The translations under genes and the position numbers were made by a program. Shown piece by piece: positions 6,652 through 14,973 of a DNA stretch of 30,030 nt. The stretch covers positions 1 to 30,030 of the forward strand of contig PMST01000676.1 of NCBI GenBank assembly GCA_003168295.1, written 5' to 3'. Numbering within the stretch: the first letter of the stretch is position 1; the number at the start of each line of letters is the position of its first letter. Source of the DNA: Actinomycetota bacterium. Its GTDB lineage: Bacteria > Actinomycetota > Actinomycetes > Streptosporangiales > Streptosporangiaceae. The notes beneath the pieces are model-generated. The model saw only the letters and a program-made list of their open reading frames with translations, made no database searches and had not been told where the DNA came from.

Positions 6652-7584
6652 TCAGCCGTCAGTACGGCCCGGTTGGGGGTGCGGGGTAGGCGACCGGGAC
6701 CCGGTGATCTCATCGCGGTAGGCGGTCAGCGACCTCGACCCGCTGGCGAGCACGGTCGAGACCAGGGCGCGCACCGCCGGGCGCTGGCCAGTTCGCGGGT
6801 TGGTCAGCAGGACCAAGTCGATGGTGCCTAGTTCGGGCAGCCGGTGCCCGGGACCGAGGGTGGTGAGCTGGGCCGGGACCAGGCTGGCGGCGAGCGCCGA
6901 GATACCGGTGCCCGCGGCCACGGCCGCGATGAGGCCGTTGACGCCGCGGCAGACGCAGACGCTGCGGAACGGCAGCCGGGCCCGGTTCAGGGCCCGGCGT
7001 ATCTCGGTACGCGAGAGGCTGGGCGGAGGGTAGACGACGAGCGGCAGGGGCCTGGTCAGGTCGACCCTGGTGGACGGCGTTCCGACCCAGACCAGGCGCT
7101 CCCGTTTGACCAGCTGGCCGCGTTCCTCGCCGCTCGGGCGCTTGCCGATGAACACGTCGAGCTTGCGATCCTCCAGGCGCTGGTGCAGCAGGCCGCTCTG
7201 GTCGACCGTCAGGTCGAAATCGACGAGCGGGTTGTCCCGGCGGAAGTCGCGCAGGATCTGGGGCAGGCGGGTGAGGGCGAGGTCGTCCGAGATGCCGATG
7301 CGGAGCCGGCCGCGCGGCCGGGAGCCGCGGAAATAGGCGGCCGCCTGCTCGCTGGCGGCCAGGATGTTACGCGCGAATCCGGTCATCGCCTCGCCGTCGG
7401 CGGTCAGCGAAACCGAGTGCGTGTCCCGCAGCACCAGCGTCCGGCCGACCTGCTCCTCCAGGCGGCGGATGTGCTGGCTGACCGTCGGCTGCTGGATGCC
7501 GAGCCGGGCCGCGGCCCGGCTGAAGCTGCCGGTCTGCTCGACGGCGAGAAAGGTCTCCAGGAGCCGGGGATCGTAGCCGTTCAT
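6652..7584 (-). CDS. LysR-family transcriptional regulator
   Basis: A 310-residue LysR-type regulator. Residues 4-62 are the winged HTH: LLETFLAVEQTGSFSRAAARL, IQQPTVSQHIRRLEEQVG and LVLRDTHSVSLTADGEAM. The rest is the periplasmic-binding-like effector domain (GRLRIGISDDLALTRLPQIL, LDVFIGKR, RGVNGLIAAVAAGTGISALAA). ATG at 7584 is preferred; an in-frame TTG at 7596 would add four residues. There is no strong ribosome site, so initiation may be leaderless. It is divergent from the exporter at 7684, its likely target. The C-terminus is Pro/Arg-rich and probably disordered. The inducer is unknown. Confidence 0.92.
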   Translation of the reverse strand: MNGYDPRLLETFLAVEQTGSFSRAAARLGIQQPTVSQHIRRLEEQVGRTLVLRDTHSVSLTADGEAMTGFARNILAASEQAAAYFRGSRPRGRLRIGISDDLALTRLPQILRDFRRDNPLVDFDLTVDQSGLLHQRLEDRKLDVFIGKRPSGEERGQLVKRERLVWVGTPSTRVDLTRPLPLVVYPPPSLSRTEIRRALNRARLPFRSVCVCRGVNGLIAAVAAGTGISALAASLVPAQLTTLGPGHRLPELGTIDLVLLTNPRTGQRPAVRALVSTVLASGSRSLTAYRDEITGSRSPTPHPQPGRTDG

Positions 7585-7595
7585 AAGGTTTAACA

Positions 7596-7619
7596 ATAAC
7601 TGTTATGTAGGTAATTACC
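7596..7619. promoter_or_regulatory. Candidate LysR-binding region with two palindromes
   Basis: The 99-base divergent region is unusually AT-rich for this window. It holds ATAAC-T-GTTAT (7596-7606, perfect 11-base palindrome) and GGTAATTACC (7610-7619, perfect 10-base palindrome). LysR proteins bind short interrupted palindromes of this kind upstream of divergent targets. This is inferred from symmetry only. Confidence 0.45.
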
Positions 7620-7683
7620 TTTCGCTATAAGCAGGTCCGGGCCGAGAATAACGAGGGACAGCCGCCGACAGGAAGGCCCGTCA

Positions 7684-8964
7684 GTGATCAGCGCCGAGGC
7701 AATTCGGCAACCGAGAGGCGCCTTCGCCGCTCTCACCTCGCGCAGCTACCGGATCTACCTCGGCGGTCAGAGCCTGGCCAACACCGGGACCTGGATGCAG
7801 AGCATCGCCCAGGACTGGCTGGTCTACGACCTGACGCACAGCTCGACCTGCGTCGGCGTGACGATGGCGCTGCAGTTCCTGCCGATACTCACGCTCGGCC
7901 TGTACACCGGCGGGGTGGCCGACCGGCTGCCGAAGCGGCGCATCCTGCTGACCACCCAGACACTGAACGCCGCCGCCACCGCAGCGCTGGCCGTCATCAC
8001 GATCGCCGGCGCGGTACGCGCGGCCGACGTCTACGCGTTCGCGCTGCTGAGCGGGCTGATCTTCGCCTTCGACGCGCCGGCCAGGCAGGCGTTCGTGGCC
8101 GAGGTGGTGCCGCCCAGCCGGCTCCGCGCCGCGATCGCCCTGAACGCCGCGGTGTTCCAGGCGACCCGGCTCATCGGCCCGGCCGTCGCCGCCCTGCTTA
8201 TCGCCAGCGTGGGCACCGGATGGGTATTCGCGGTCAACGTCGCCTGCTACGCCGGGCCGGTCATCGGCCTGCTGCGGCTGCGGCCGTCCGATCTTCGTCC
8301 CGCTCCCGCGGCCCGCCGCGAACCCGGAGCGCTGCGCGCGACGGCCAGGTACCTGCGCCAGCATCCGGACGTCGTGCGGACGATCTTCCTGGTCGGGATG
8401 TTCGGCACGTTCGGCCTCAACTTCCCGATCGTCCTGACGGCGATGGCGAAGTCGACGTTCCATGGCGACGCCACCACCTACGGCCTGTTCAACATCGCCC
8501 TGGCCATCGGGTCGGCGACCGGCGCGCTGTTCGCCGGGGCCGCCGCCCGGCCGCGGCCGGGCATGATCGTGGGTTCGGCGGCCGGGTTCGGCCTCCTCGA
8601 GGTGGCCGCGGCGCTGGCACCGCGGCTGGCGCTGTTTCTCGTCCTGCTGGGCGCCATGGGCCTGGCCAACCTCGCGTTCCAGTCCATGGCGAACGCGTCG
8701 GTCCAGCTCGCCGTCGATCCCGGGCTGCGCGGCCGCGTGATGGGCCTGTACATGCTGGCGTTCATCGGCGGCACACCGATCGGCGCGCCGCTGATCGGCG
8801 TGCTCACCAGCCAATTCGGCGCGCGGGCCGGCATGACCGTCTGCGGTGCGGTGCCGTTGCTGACCGCCTTCGTGGTGGCCGCGGCCTCGGCGCGCCGGCG
8901 GCGCACTGAGGGCAGGGCCGCGGGAGTGCAGGCCGGCCACCTGCGGCCCGGCGTTACGAGCTGA
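7684..8964 (+). CDS. MFS exporter, EntS/MFS_3 family
   Basis: A 426-residue membrane transporter with about 12 predicted helices. Signatures of the EntS-like MFS_3 family are SYRIYLGGQSLANTGTWMQ at the start, GGVADRLPKRRILL (motif A), DAPARQAFVAEVVPPSRLRA and NAAVFQATRLIGPAVAALL. The family exports siderophores, macrolides and other small molecules; the substrate here is unknown. GTG at 7684 has GGAAGG eight bases upstream. The tail ends in a basic, Arg-rich cytoplasmic segment. It is divergent from the LysR gene, which probably controls it. Confidence 0.9.
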   Translation: MISAEAIRQPRGAFAALTSRSYRIYLGGQSLANTGTWMQSIAQDWLVYDLTHSSTCVGVTMALQFLPILTLGLYTGGVADRLPKRRILLTTQTLNAAATAALAVITIAGAVRAADVYAFALLSGLIFAFDAPARQAFVAEVVPPSRLRAAIALNAAVFQATRLIGPAVAALLIASVGTGWVFAVNVACYAGPVIGLLRLRPSDLRPAPAARREPGALRATARYLRQHPDVVRTIFLVGMFGTFGLNFPIVLTAMAKSTFHGDATTYGLFNIALAIGSATGALFAGAAARPRPGMIVGSAAGFGLLEVAAALAPRLALFLVLLGAMGLANLAFQSMANASVQLAVDPGLRGRVMGLYMLAFIGGTPIGAPLIGVLTSQFGARAGMTVCGAVPLLTAFVVAAASARRRRTEGRAAGVQAGHLRPGVTS

Positions 8965-9131
8965 CCTGCGCCTCGTCGAACGCCACAGGCGGCTGGGGCG
9001 ACGGCATTTACGCGGGCCTGGCCGCGCTGTCCGGCCTGGTGTTCTGGTACGCCATCAGCGCTACCCGGGCCATGGCCATGAGGCCACAATGCCGCTGGCA
9101 GCGGTCGCTCCTTCCACCGGGCGTCAAGATC

Positions 9132-9172
9132 GGGGAGTATCCGGGGTTACGGGAGGATTTTGGGGTACCGGG
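9132..9172 (+). other. Putative G-quadruplex motif
   Basis: Runs of G at 9132-9135, 9143-9146, 9151-9153, 9162-9165 and 9170-9172 are separated by loops of 4-8 bases. This satisfies a relaxed four-tract quadruplex pattern. It lies downstream of the exporter gene. No function is known. Confidence 0.4.
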
Positions 9173-9396
9173 ATGCACCTGCGAACTCCCCGGGGCCCCA
9201 ATGCTCCCGGGTTAACGGTCCCGGGGGCGAGACGGCTGAGTCAGGAGGGTCTACCGGTACCACGGCGGTCGCGTGGGGCTCGCCTAGTGCGGTGGATCCG
9301 GGCTCCGCGGCGGATCCGGTGTATCCCGCTCCCCCCGATCCACCACCAGGCCGCCACCAGGCCCGAATCCACCACCGAAAGCCGCCAGCAAACCCC

Positions 9397-9418
9397 GATA
9401 AAACGGATAAAACGGATA
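9397..9418. repeat. 9-base tandem repeat (GATAAAACG)
   Basis: GATAAAACG occurs twice in tandem (9397-9405 and 9406-9414), followed by a partial third copy, GATA. The A-rich unit stands out from the surrounding GC-rich DNA. Confidence 0.75.
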
Positions 9419-9473
9419 GCGCGGCGGCTGTAACCGGCCGATGGCGGACGCGGCTACTCGACCGACGCTCCCT

Positions 9474-9520
9474 AGCCCGCGACAGCTACGCGGCAGCCCG
9501 CGACAGCTACGCGGCAGCCC
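9474..9520. repeat. 21-base tandem repeat
   Basis: Two perfect copies (9474-9494 and 9495-9515) of a unit beginning AGCCCGCGACAG and ending CTACGCGGC, followed by a five-base third partial copy. It is followed directly by CAAGCCCAAGCCCC. The unit is in phase with codons (21 = 7 x 3), but no real gene is supported here. Confidence 0.85.
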
Positions 9521-9665
9521 CAAGCCCAAGCCCCTACGTGAACACGGACCCGGCTGAAACGTGAACGCCCCTCGTGGGTACCGGGCTGACTCGACACTGC
9601 GACCTGCTCATTCTCGATTTATTAGAGCTGAATCTGCGCACTAATCTGGGCCGTAGGCTGGCGCG

Positions 9666-10397
9666 GTGACCTACCTGCCGCCGGTCGTCCGTTATCTTGC
9701 CGGACGTCTGGGCGACCTTGGCTGGGTGACCGATCTGCTGGTGGCCGGTTCCCTGGCCACGGGGGATTACGTCCCTGGTGTCAGTGATCTCGACCTGGTT
9801 GCCCTGACGGGAGGCCCGGTCGGCCCGGAGCGCCAGGAGATCCTGGCCAGCCTGCACCGCGAGCTGGACCAGGGGGCCGCTCAGGGACTGGACCTGGGCT
9901 GCGTGTACGTGGATGCGGGCAGGCTGGCTGACCTCAGGGCGCTGCACCCGACGTGGACCCATGGCTCGCTTGTCCAGCGCATCCTGTCGGGGGTGACGCG
10001 AGCCGAGCTCGTCCGGCACGGCTTCGCCGTCCTGGGCCGCCCGCCAGCCGCTGTGCTGCCGGAGATGACCGACGATGACGTCCGCCGCGCTGCGCGCGCG
10101 GAGTTGTGCGGGTACTGGGCGCGCGCCGCGGGCCGGCCGCTGTGGTGGCTGAGCCCGGTGATCGCGGACCTGGGGCTGACGTCGATGGCACGCGGCCGCC
10201 ACGCCCTGCAGACGGGCCAGCTGCTGACCAAGTCACAGGCGATAGAGCAGGCGCACGCGCCGGCCTGGCTGAAAGACCAGCTCCGCGCCCGGCGGCAGGG
10301 CCAGCGGGTGGCCTCGCCGCGGGCCCGGACAGCGCTGATCGCATGGCGGGATGCACGCCGCACCGTGGCCCGCGCATGCCGCAGGCCGCCAGCCTGA
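9666..10397 (+). CDS. Nucleotidyltransferase-domain protein (aminoglycoside adenylyltransferase-like)
   Basis: A 243-residue protein with the Pol-beta-type nucleotidyltransferase motif GSLATGDYVPGVSDLDL: Gly28-Ser29, then Asp41 and Asp43 as metal ligands. The rest is mostly helical, with ARAELCGYWARAAGRP and SPVIADLGLTSMARGRHAL, similar in layout to the helical domain of AadA-type adenylyltransferases and to other uncharacterised actinobacterial members. Resistance activity cannot be claimed from sequence. GTG at 9666 starts the frame and the ribosome site is weak. The PPOX gene follows 55 bases downstream on the same strand. It is not related in detail to the DUF6036-like gene at 4800. Confidence 0.8.
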   Translation: MTYLPPVVRYLAGRLGDLGWVTDLLVAGSLATGDYVPGVSDLDLVALTGGPVGPERQEILASLHRELDQGAAQGLDLGCVYVDAGRLADLRALHPTWTHGSLVQRILSGVTRAELVRHGFAVLGRPPAAVLPEMTDDDVRRAARAELCGYWARAAGRPLWWLSPVIADLGLTSMARGRHALQTGQLLTKSQAIEQAHAPAWLKDQLRARRQGQRVASPRARTALIAWRDARRTVARACRRPPA

Positions 10398-10452
10398 ACA
10401 GGGTGCTGATCCCGGCGAGCTCGCCGTCGGTCGCCTGTGGAATATTGGGCGC

Positions 10453-10908
10453 ATGACGGCGTGGCGGGACGTCGAGCGCGCGGAACCTGAGTTCGCGCAG
10501 CGCGTGCGCGGGCTCTTCGACGGTCGCAGGCACAAGACGATTGCCACCTTGCGAGCCGACGGGTCGCCCCGGATCTCCGGCATCGAGGTGGCCTTCGAGG
10601 ACGGCGAGGTCGCCTTCGGCTCGATGCCGAACGCGCGCAAGGGCGCGGATCTGGGCCGGGATCCCCGGTTCGCACTGCACAGCGCCACGATCGACCCGGT
10701 CGAGGGCGCGGAAGCGCAGTGGCCGGGTGAGGCGAAGATCTCCGGCCGGGCCATCGATGCGAGGCCGCTCACGGAGGGATCCGACGGCGACCGCTTCTAC
10801 GCCGACATCGCCGAGGTCGTGCACACCCACCTCAACGAGAAGGCCACGATGCTCGTCGTTGAGTGGTGGACCCCCACCCACGGGCTGCGCAGGATCGAGC
10901 GCGAGTAA
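10453..10908 (+). CDS. Pyridoxamine 5'-phosphate oxidase-family protein
   Basis: A 151-residue split-barrel flavin- or F420-binding protein. Family features are HKTIATLRADGSPRISGIEV (first strands), GEVAFGSMPNARKGADLGRDPRFALH, then AQWPGEAKISGRA and a C-terminal TMLVVEWWTP. In actinobacteria many such proteins reduce small molecules with F420 or FMN, or bind haem. The substrate is unknown. ATG at 10453 is the natural start; frames reaching further upstream run into the preceding gene's tail. There is no clear Shine-Dalgarno site. It may share a transcript with the nucleotidyltransferase gene. Confidence 0.85.
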   Translation: MTAWRDVERAEPEFAQRVRGLFDGRRHKTIATLRADGSPRISGIEVAFEDGEVAFGSMPNARKGADLGRDPRFALHSATIDPVEGAEAQWPGEAKISGRAIDARPLTEGSDGDRFYADIAEVVHTHLNEKATMLVVEWWTPTHGLRRIERE

Positions 10909-10976
10909 TCCTCGGCCGGGGGCAGCCCGCAGCCGGCTTCGCCAGGACCGGGACCGCGGCACTGGGTGGCTCGTGG

Positions 10977-11016
10977 TGTGCGCGGTCGCCGTTAGTTGTG
11001 CACGGTCGCCGTTAGT
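10977..11016. repeat. 20-base tandem repeat, two copies
   Basis: Two adjacent 20-base units (10977-10996 and 10997-11016) share CGGTCGCCGTTAGT and differ at one position (G versus A at the sixth base). They sit in the 244-base gap before the glycosyltransferase-like gene. They could be direct-repeat binding sites or replication slippage. Confidence 0.8.
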
Positions 11017-11152
11017 GAGGACACCGGGTCAAATCCCTCATGGGCCCGCCTGTCAACCCCTGATACGGCAGAATGAGCCCTGCCAGCAAGGCGGCCGGGC
11101 AACTAGTGCGGCATCTCCCGTTGCCTGATGCGACTCATGGCGAGGATTCTGC

Positions 11153-13123
11153 GTGACAAACGGGAACGAAACCGTGTGGCCTGGCGCGAGCCAGATCGAC
11201 GCGGACGGCGGTGCCGTCGCGGCTGGGTCCCGCCCCGGCCGCCTCGAGCGGCCCATCGGGGCCACCGTTGACTCGCCGCGCAGGAAGTGGCTGTTCGCGC
11301 TGCTGCTGGTGGCCGGCTGGCTAGTCCAGGCCGGGCTGCGCGCGTGGTTTAGCCGCGCGCAGGTGGTGCCGCTGGACAATCCCGACGAAACCGCGTACCT
11401 GATCGCGGCGCGGGTCCTCGCGGGCGGCCCAGGAGCCGATTTCTCCGGCGCCACGCTGTACCAGGGCGGCTACCCGCTTCTGATCACGCCGGTGTACTGG
11501 TTCACCAGCAGCCCCGCCGCCGTGTATCACGCCGTGCTGCTGATCAATGCGGCGGTCAGCGCCGCCGTGATGCCGCTCGGCTACCTGGTCTGCCGCCGGC
11601 TCGGGCTCGGCCGCCCGGCCGCCTACGGCGTGGCCATGATCGCGGCGCTGCTGCCCGCCGGGTTCTTCTACAGCGAGTACGCGATCGCCGACGCGATTTT
11701 CCCGGTCGTCACGCTGGCCTGGCTGCTGGCCATCCACAGCTGGCTGGTGGCCACCTCGCCGCGGGCGCGGTACGCGGCGGCCATCGGTTCCGCCGTCCTG
11801 TCCGGCTACGCCTACGCGGTGCATTCCCGGGGCCTGGTGCTGCTGGCCGGCTTCGCCGCCGTGGCCGTATTCGTCGCCTGGCGCCGGCCCGCCGCCCGCG
11901 GCAGCGTGGCCGCGGGCGCGCTGACCGCGGTGGTGACCGCCGGCGCGGGCTGGGCTCTGGACCGCTATCTGGTCTCTGCCCTTTACCCGGAGGGCGCGCG
12001 CAGCCTTTCCGGCCAGCTAACGAGCACGCTGGTAAGCAGGTACGGGGCCATCCACGTGGCCGAGCTGGCAGGCGGCCAGTTGTGGCGGCTGGTGCTGGAC
12101 AGCTGGGGCATCGCCGGGATCGGCCTGGTCGCCGCGGTAGCCGTCGCCGCGCGGGGAGGCCTGGGAGGGCTTTGGGGGTCGTCCCCCCTGGCCGGTACCG
12201 CGCGCCGCGGCGTACCGGCCGACCTGCGGATCATGGCATCGCTGTCGGTCGGGATCACCGTCCTGATCGCCTGCGCCGCGTCGGCCGGCCTGGGCCCGCA
12301 TCAGCCGTCGAGCTGGGCTTCCGGACGTTACCTGGACGGCATGATCGTCACGTTTTTCCTGGTCGGCGCGGTGGTGCTGCTGCGGGCGGCGACCCGGCCG
12401 ATGCTCGCCCTCGCCGCCTGCGTCGCAGGCCTCACGATGGTGGCCGCCTTGACGGTGGCCGTGTACGCCGGAACGTCCCTGCCCACCGGGCCAGGCAGGA
12501 CGTTCAACGACGGCATGCCTGCCGTGCTGACCCAGGACTGGAGCCAGGCCAGCGTCCTGGTCGCCACGGCGGCAGCGCTGGCCCTGCTCCTGTTGTGGGT
12601 CGTGTTCGCGCTCCTCGCGCGCCGCATGCGGGTCCTGACTTGCGTCTTGGGCGCCGCGGCAGCGGCGCTGAGCCTGGTGGCCGTGGCCCAGCTCACGGCC
12701 CATGGCTCGCGGGCCGACAGCGCGTGGGCCAAGGCGATGGGCATCAGGGAGATGGCGGCGGCCGGCGGGCTGAAGCCGGGTGAGCAGATCGCCGTCGCCT
12801 CCGACCTCAACGGGATTGTGCGGGTCGCGCAGGCGTTCGAGGTGCCGTCGACGCAGGTGCAGCCCTTCAATCCGTTTTGCCAGCCGCCGCCGGCCGGCGT
12901 GACCGTGATCGATGCGGCCTGGCCGGCCGGACAACCCGCCCAGGCGAGCTGGCCGGACGCCCCGGCCGGCTGGCGGCTCGTCGCAGCCAACCGGTTCGGC
13001 AGCTGGGTCGTCTGGCGCAGGTCAACGGGGACAGCGGCACCGGGGATGATGGAGGCTGACCAGTGCAGGCACCCCAACGAACAGGTATCGCTGGCCGCCC
13101 TGGATCCGTCGGGTCAGACGTGA
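11153..13123 (+). CDS. GT-C-type glycosyltransferase-like membrane protein
   Basis: A 656-residue multi-pass membrane protein. After a 45-residue cytoplasmic start, the first helix (KWLFALLLVAGWLVQAGL) leads into an extracytoplasmic loop with NPDETAYL. Its Asp78-Glu79 pair is in the position of the catalytic acidic pair of GT39/GT83-type (PMT/ArnT-like) transferases. About ten more helices follow, then a roughly 120-residue soluble C-terminal part (GIREMAAAGGLKPGEQ, NPFCQPPPAGVTVIDAAWPA). These enzymes move a sugar from a polyprenyl-phosphate to an exported acceptor. Donor and acceptor are unknown. GTG at 11153 has GGCGAGG seven bases upstream. It converges with the HypX-like gene, 31 bases apart. 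Confidence 0.75.
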   Translation: MTNGNETVWPGASQIDADGGAVAAGSRPGRLERPIGATVDSPRRKWLFALLLVAGWLVQAGLRAWFSRAQVVPLDNPDETAYLIAARVLAGGPGADFSGATLYQGGYPLLITPVYWFTSSPAAVYHAVLLINAAVSAAVMPLGYLVCRRLGLGRPAAYGVAMIAALLPAGFFYSEYAIADAIFPVVTLAWLLAIHSWLVATSPRARYAAAIGSAVLSGYAYAVHSRGLVLLAGFAAVAVFVAWRRPAARGSVAAGALTAVVTAGAGWALDRYLVSALYPEGARSLSGQLTSTLVSRYGAIHVAELAGGQLWRLVLDSWGIAGIGLVAAVAVAARGGLGGLWGSSPLAGTARRGVPADLRIMASLSVGITVLIACAASAGLGPHQPSSWASGRYLDGMIVTFFLVGAVVLLRAATRPMLALAACVAGLTMVAALTVAVYAGTSLPTGPGRTFNDGMPAVLTQDWSQASVLVATAAALALLLLWVVFALLARRMRVLTCVLGAAAAALSLVAVAQLTAHGSRADSAWAKAMGIREMAAAGGLKPGEQIAVASDLNGIVRVAQAFEVPSTQVQPFNPFCQPPPAGVTVIDAAWPAGQPAQASWPDAPAGWRLVAANRFGSWVVWRRSTGTAAPGMMEADQCRHPNEQVSLAALDPSGQT

Positions 13124-13154
13124 CTCATCGTGGGCCGAAGCGGAACGGAGCCAG

Positions 13155-14912
13155 CTAACTGCCCACGACACTGGCTACCCGCCGGCCCCCGGATCGCGCG
13201 GGCCCCGAAGGCAGCGCAGCGATCCGGTGCCGGGCCAGGTGCGGCGGCGTGCACGTCGGCTTGTCCTTGTACACGAAGGCCCGCCGCAGCTGCGGGTAAG
13301 GCGCCCCGGCGAAGTTACGTCTCATGATGGCCAGCTCGGCGGCCCGGTAACCGGCCAGCCGCCGCTGGCCGCTGCCCCGGGCGAGCCACCGCTCCTTGGC
13401 GGCCAGCCGCGCCGCGTAATCGGGACTGCGGGCCAGCCCCTCGGCCAGGACCGCGACCTGCGCGCGGTACCCGGCCGGATCACCCGCAATCACCCGGTCG
13501 ACCAGCCCCGAGTGCAGCGCCGACGCGGAACTGACCGGCAGGCACCCCTCGGTCAGCCGGGCCGCCTGCCGTGCGCCGACTCGCCGCGGCAGCGTGTAGG
13601 TCCAGTACTCCGAGCCGTGCAGGCCCATCAGCCGGTAGTGCGGGTTCAGCACCGCGCCGCCCCGGCACCAGACCTGGTCGGCGGCCAGCGCGAGCATCAG
13701 CCCGCCGGCCGCGGCGTTACCCGCCAGCGCCGCCACGGTGAGCTGGCCGGTGCTGGTCAGGATCGCCTCGGCCAGGTCATCGATGGCGTTGATGTTCCGC
13801 CAGGACTCTTCGGCCGGATCGTCGGCGGCCTCGATCATGTTCAGGTCGATGCCGTTGCCGAAGAAGTCCCGGGGGCCGCCGAGCACGATCACCTTCACCG
13901 GGCGCCCCTGGGCGTGCCGGTAGGCGGCGAGCAGGCGGCGGCACTGCCCGGTACTCATCGCCCCGCCGGGGAAGCAGAACTCCAGGTAGCCGACGTCGCC
14001 GGACTCGCGGTAGCGGATCTGCCGGTACGTGCGCCGGCCCGGCGCCGTCACCAGCGGGGCCGGGACCTGCGGCACACCCGCCAGGGATCCGCTCAGCACC
14101 CGCGTAGCCGGCAGCTTAAAGGTGCCCGGCCCGCCCGGCGCCGGGCGGCGGCGCAGCCGCGGGATCCAGACCGCTCCGTCCGTGGTCGCCCGGCAGATGG
14201 CGCCGTCCCGCTGCGCGAGGATCGTCCCGGGCGTCCCGCGCAGGTCGTCTTCGGGATACCCGCCGACCAGGTAGTACTCGGCGTCGCCGAGCACGTCCAG
14301 GACGCCGGGGCTGGAGTCAGCCGCCCACAGCTTGGCCAGCACCGCGGACGTCGGCTCGGCGGGCCAGTCGATCCTGCGGTCGGCCTGCCGGCATGGCGGC
14401 CGCCCCCGCCCGAACACGCCGGGCCGGCCGTAGTCCAGCGGCTCCGGCCGGAACCGGCCTCCCGCGAACCGGCTCACGGCCAGCAGCACCGCCCCCGCCG
14501 CGGCATCCGCCACCTCGGTCCGGTACACCGAGCTCTTCGAGCCGCCCGGCATGGTGAACTCCGCGCTGGCCCAGATATCCCCCGCGTCCATCTCCGCGTT
14601 CGCCTGCAGCACGGTGACACCCCACCGCCCGGCCCCGCTCATGACCGCCCAGTCCAGCGAGGACGGTCCCCGGTCACCCACCGGTCCCGGGTGCACGATC
14701 AGACACGTCCGGGCCGACCAGATGTCCGCCGGAATCGCCGTGGTCAGCATCGGCGCGATGACAAGATCCGGGTCAAAACGCCCGACCCCGTCCCGCAGCA
14801 CCGCATCCCCCAGCGCCAGCTCGACCGACACCTCATGCCCGCCGTCCGCCAGCTCCGCGTGCACCCGCTGCGTCATGCTGTTGTACCCGCTGGCAATCAG
14901 CAAGATCCGCAT
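13155..14912 (-). CDS. hypX: HypX-like hydrogenase maturation protein (formyltransferase-like + enoyl-CoA hydratase-like)
   Basis: A 585-residue two-domain protein. Residues 1-200 resemble formyltransferase/formyl-THF hydrolase folds: IAPMLTTAIP, CLIVHPGPVGDRGPSSLDWA with His74, and MDAGDIWA with Asp112. Residues 300-520 are an enoyl-CoA hydratase/isomerase (crotonase) domain: FFGNGIDL, LAGNAAAGGLMLALAAD, and the HypX hallmark NPHYRLMGLHGSEYWTYTLP. In aerobic hydrogenase makers HypX generates the active-site CO ligand of [NiFe]-hydrogenase through formyl-CoA. The length matches the family and the key motifs are present, so the gene seems intact. ATG at 14912 has GGAGGGGG seven bases upstream. 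No hydrogenase or other hyp gene lies in this window. A different fused formyltransferase-crotonase enzyme is the alternative. Confidence 0.85.
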   Translation of the reverse strand: MRILLIASGYNSMTQRVHAELADGGHEVSVELALGDAVLRDGVGRFDPDLVIAPMLTTAIPADIWSARTCLIVHPGPVGDRGPSSLDWAVMSGAGRWGVTVLQANAEMDAGDIWASAEFTMPGGSKSSVYRTEVADAAAGAVLLAVSRFAGGRFRPEPLDYGRPGVFGRGRPPCRQADRRIDWPAEPTSAVLAKLWAADSSPGVLDVLGDAEYYLVGGYPEDDLRGTPGTILAQRDGAICRATTDGAVWIPRLRRRPAPGGPGTFKLPATRVLSGSLAGVPQVPAPLVTAPGRRTYRQIRYRESGDVGYLEFCFPGGAMSTGQCRRLLAAYRHAQGRPVKVIVLGGPRDFFGNGIDLNMIEAADDPAEESWRNINAIDDLAEAILTSTGQLTVAALAGNAAAGGLMLALAADQVWCRGGAVLNPHYRLMGLHGSEYWTYTLPRRVGARQAARLTEGCLPVSSASALHSGLVDRVIAGDPAGYRAQVAVLAEGLARSPDYAARLAAKERWLARGSGQRRLAGYRAAELAIMRRNFAGAPYPQLRRAFVYKDKPTCTPPHLARHRIAALPSGPARSGGRRVASVVGS

Positions 14913-14973
14913 CAGCGTTCCCCCTCCGCTGGCCGAACCGAAAAATCCCCGTACGCGGCCATACCGTCCCCAC

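Larger units (their letters stand above)
8965..9665. other. Long non-coding stretch with G-runs and tandem repeats
   Basis: About 700 bases without a supported gene. From about 8968 a plus-strand frame reads GDGIYAGLAALSGLVFWYAIS, which might be a scrap of a membrane protein, but it lacks a start and a family. Five G-runs lie at 9132-9172. A 9-base unit GATAAAACG repeats at 9397-9418, and a 21-base unit repeats at 9474-9520. A 134-codon frame crosses the stretch (9160-9564), but its composition is low-complexity Pro/Ser/Arg and no family is recognisable. Confidence 0.5.

Noticed and set aside
7681..8940. A 419-codon minus-strand frame opposite the EntS-like exporter
   Set aside because: Low-complexity His/Gln/Arg/Gly translation; a shadow of the transporter gene.
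9160..9564. A 134-codon plus-strand frame across the repeat region
   Set aside because: Low-complexity composition, part of it made by the 21-base repeat, no ribosome site and no family.
11022..11050. A tRNA-like T-arm text (GGGTCAAATCCC followed by GGGCCCGCC)
   Set aside because: No matching acceptor 5' strand, D-arm or anticodon arm lies upstream at the right distance, so at most it is a chance match or tiny tRNA scrap.
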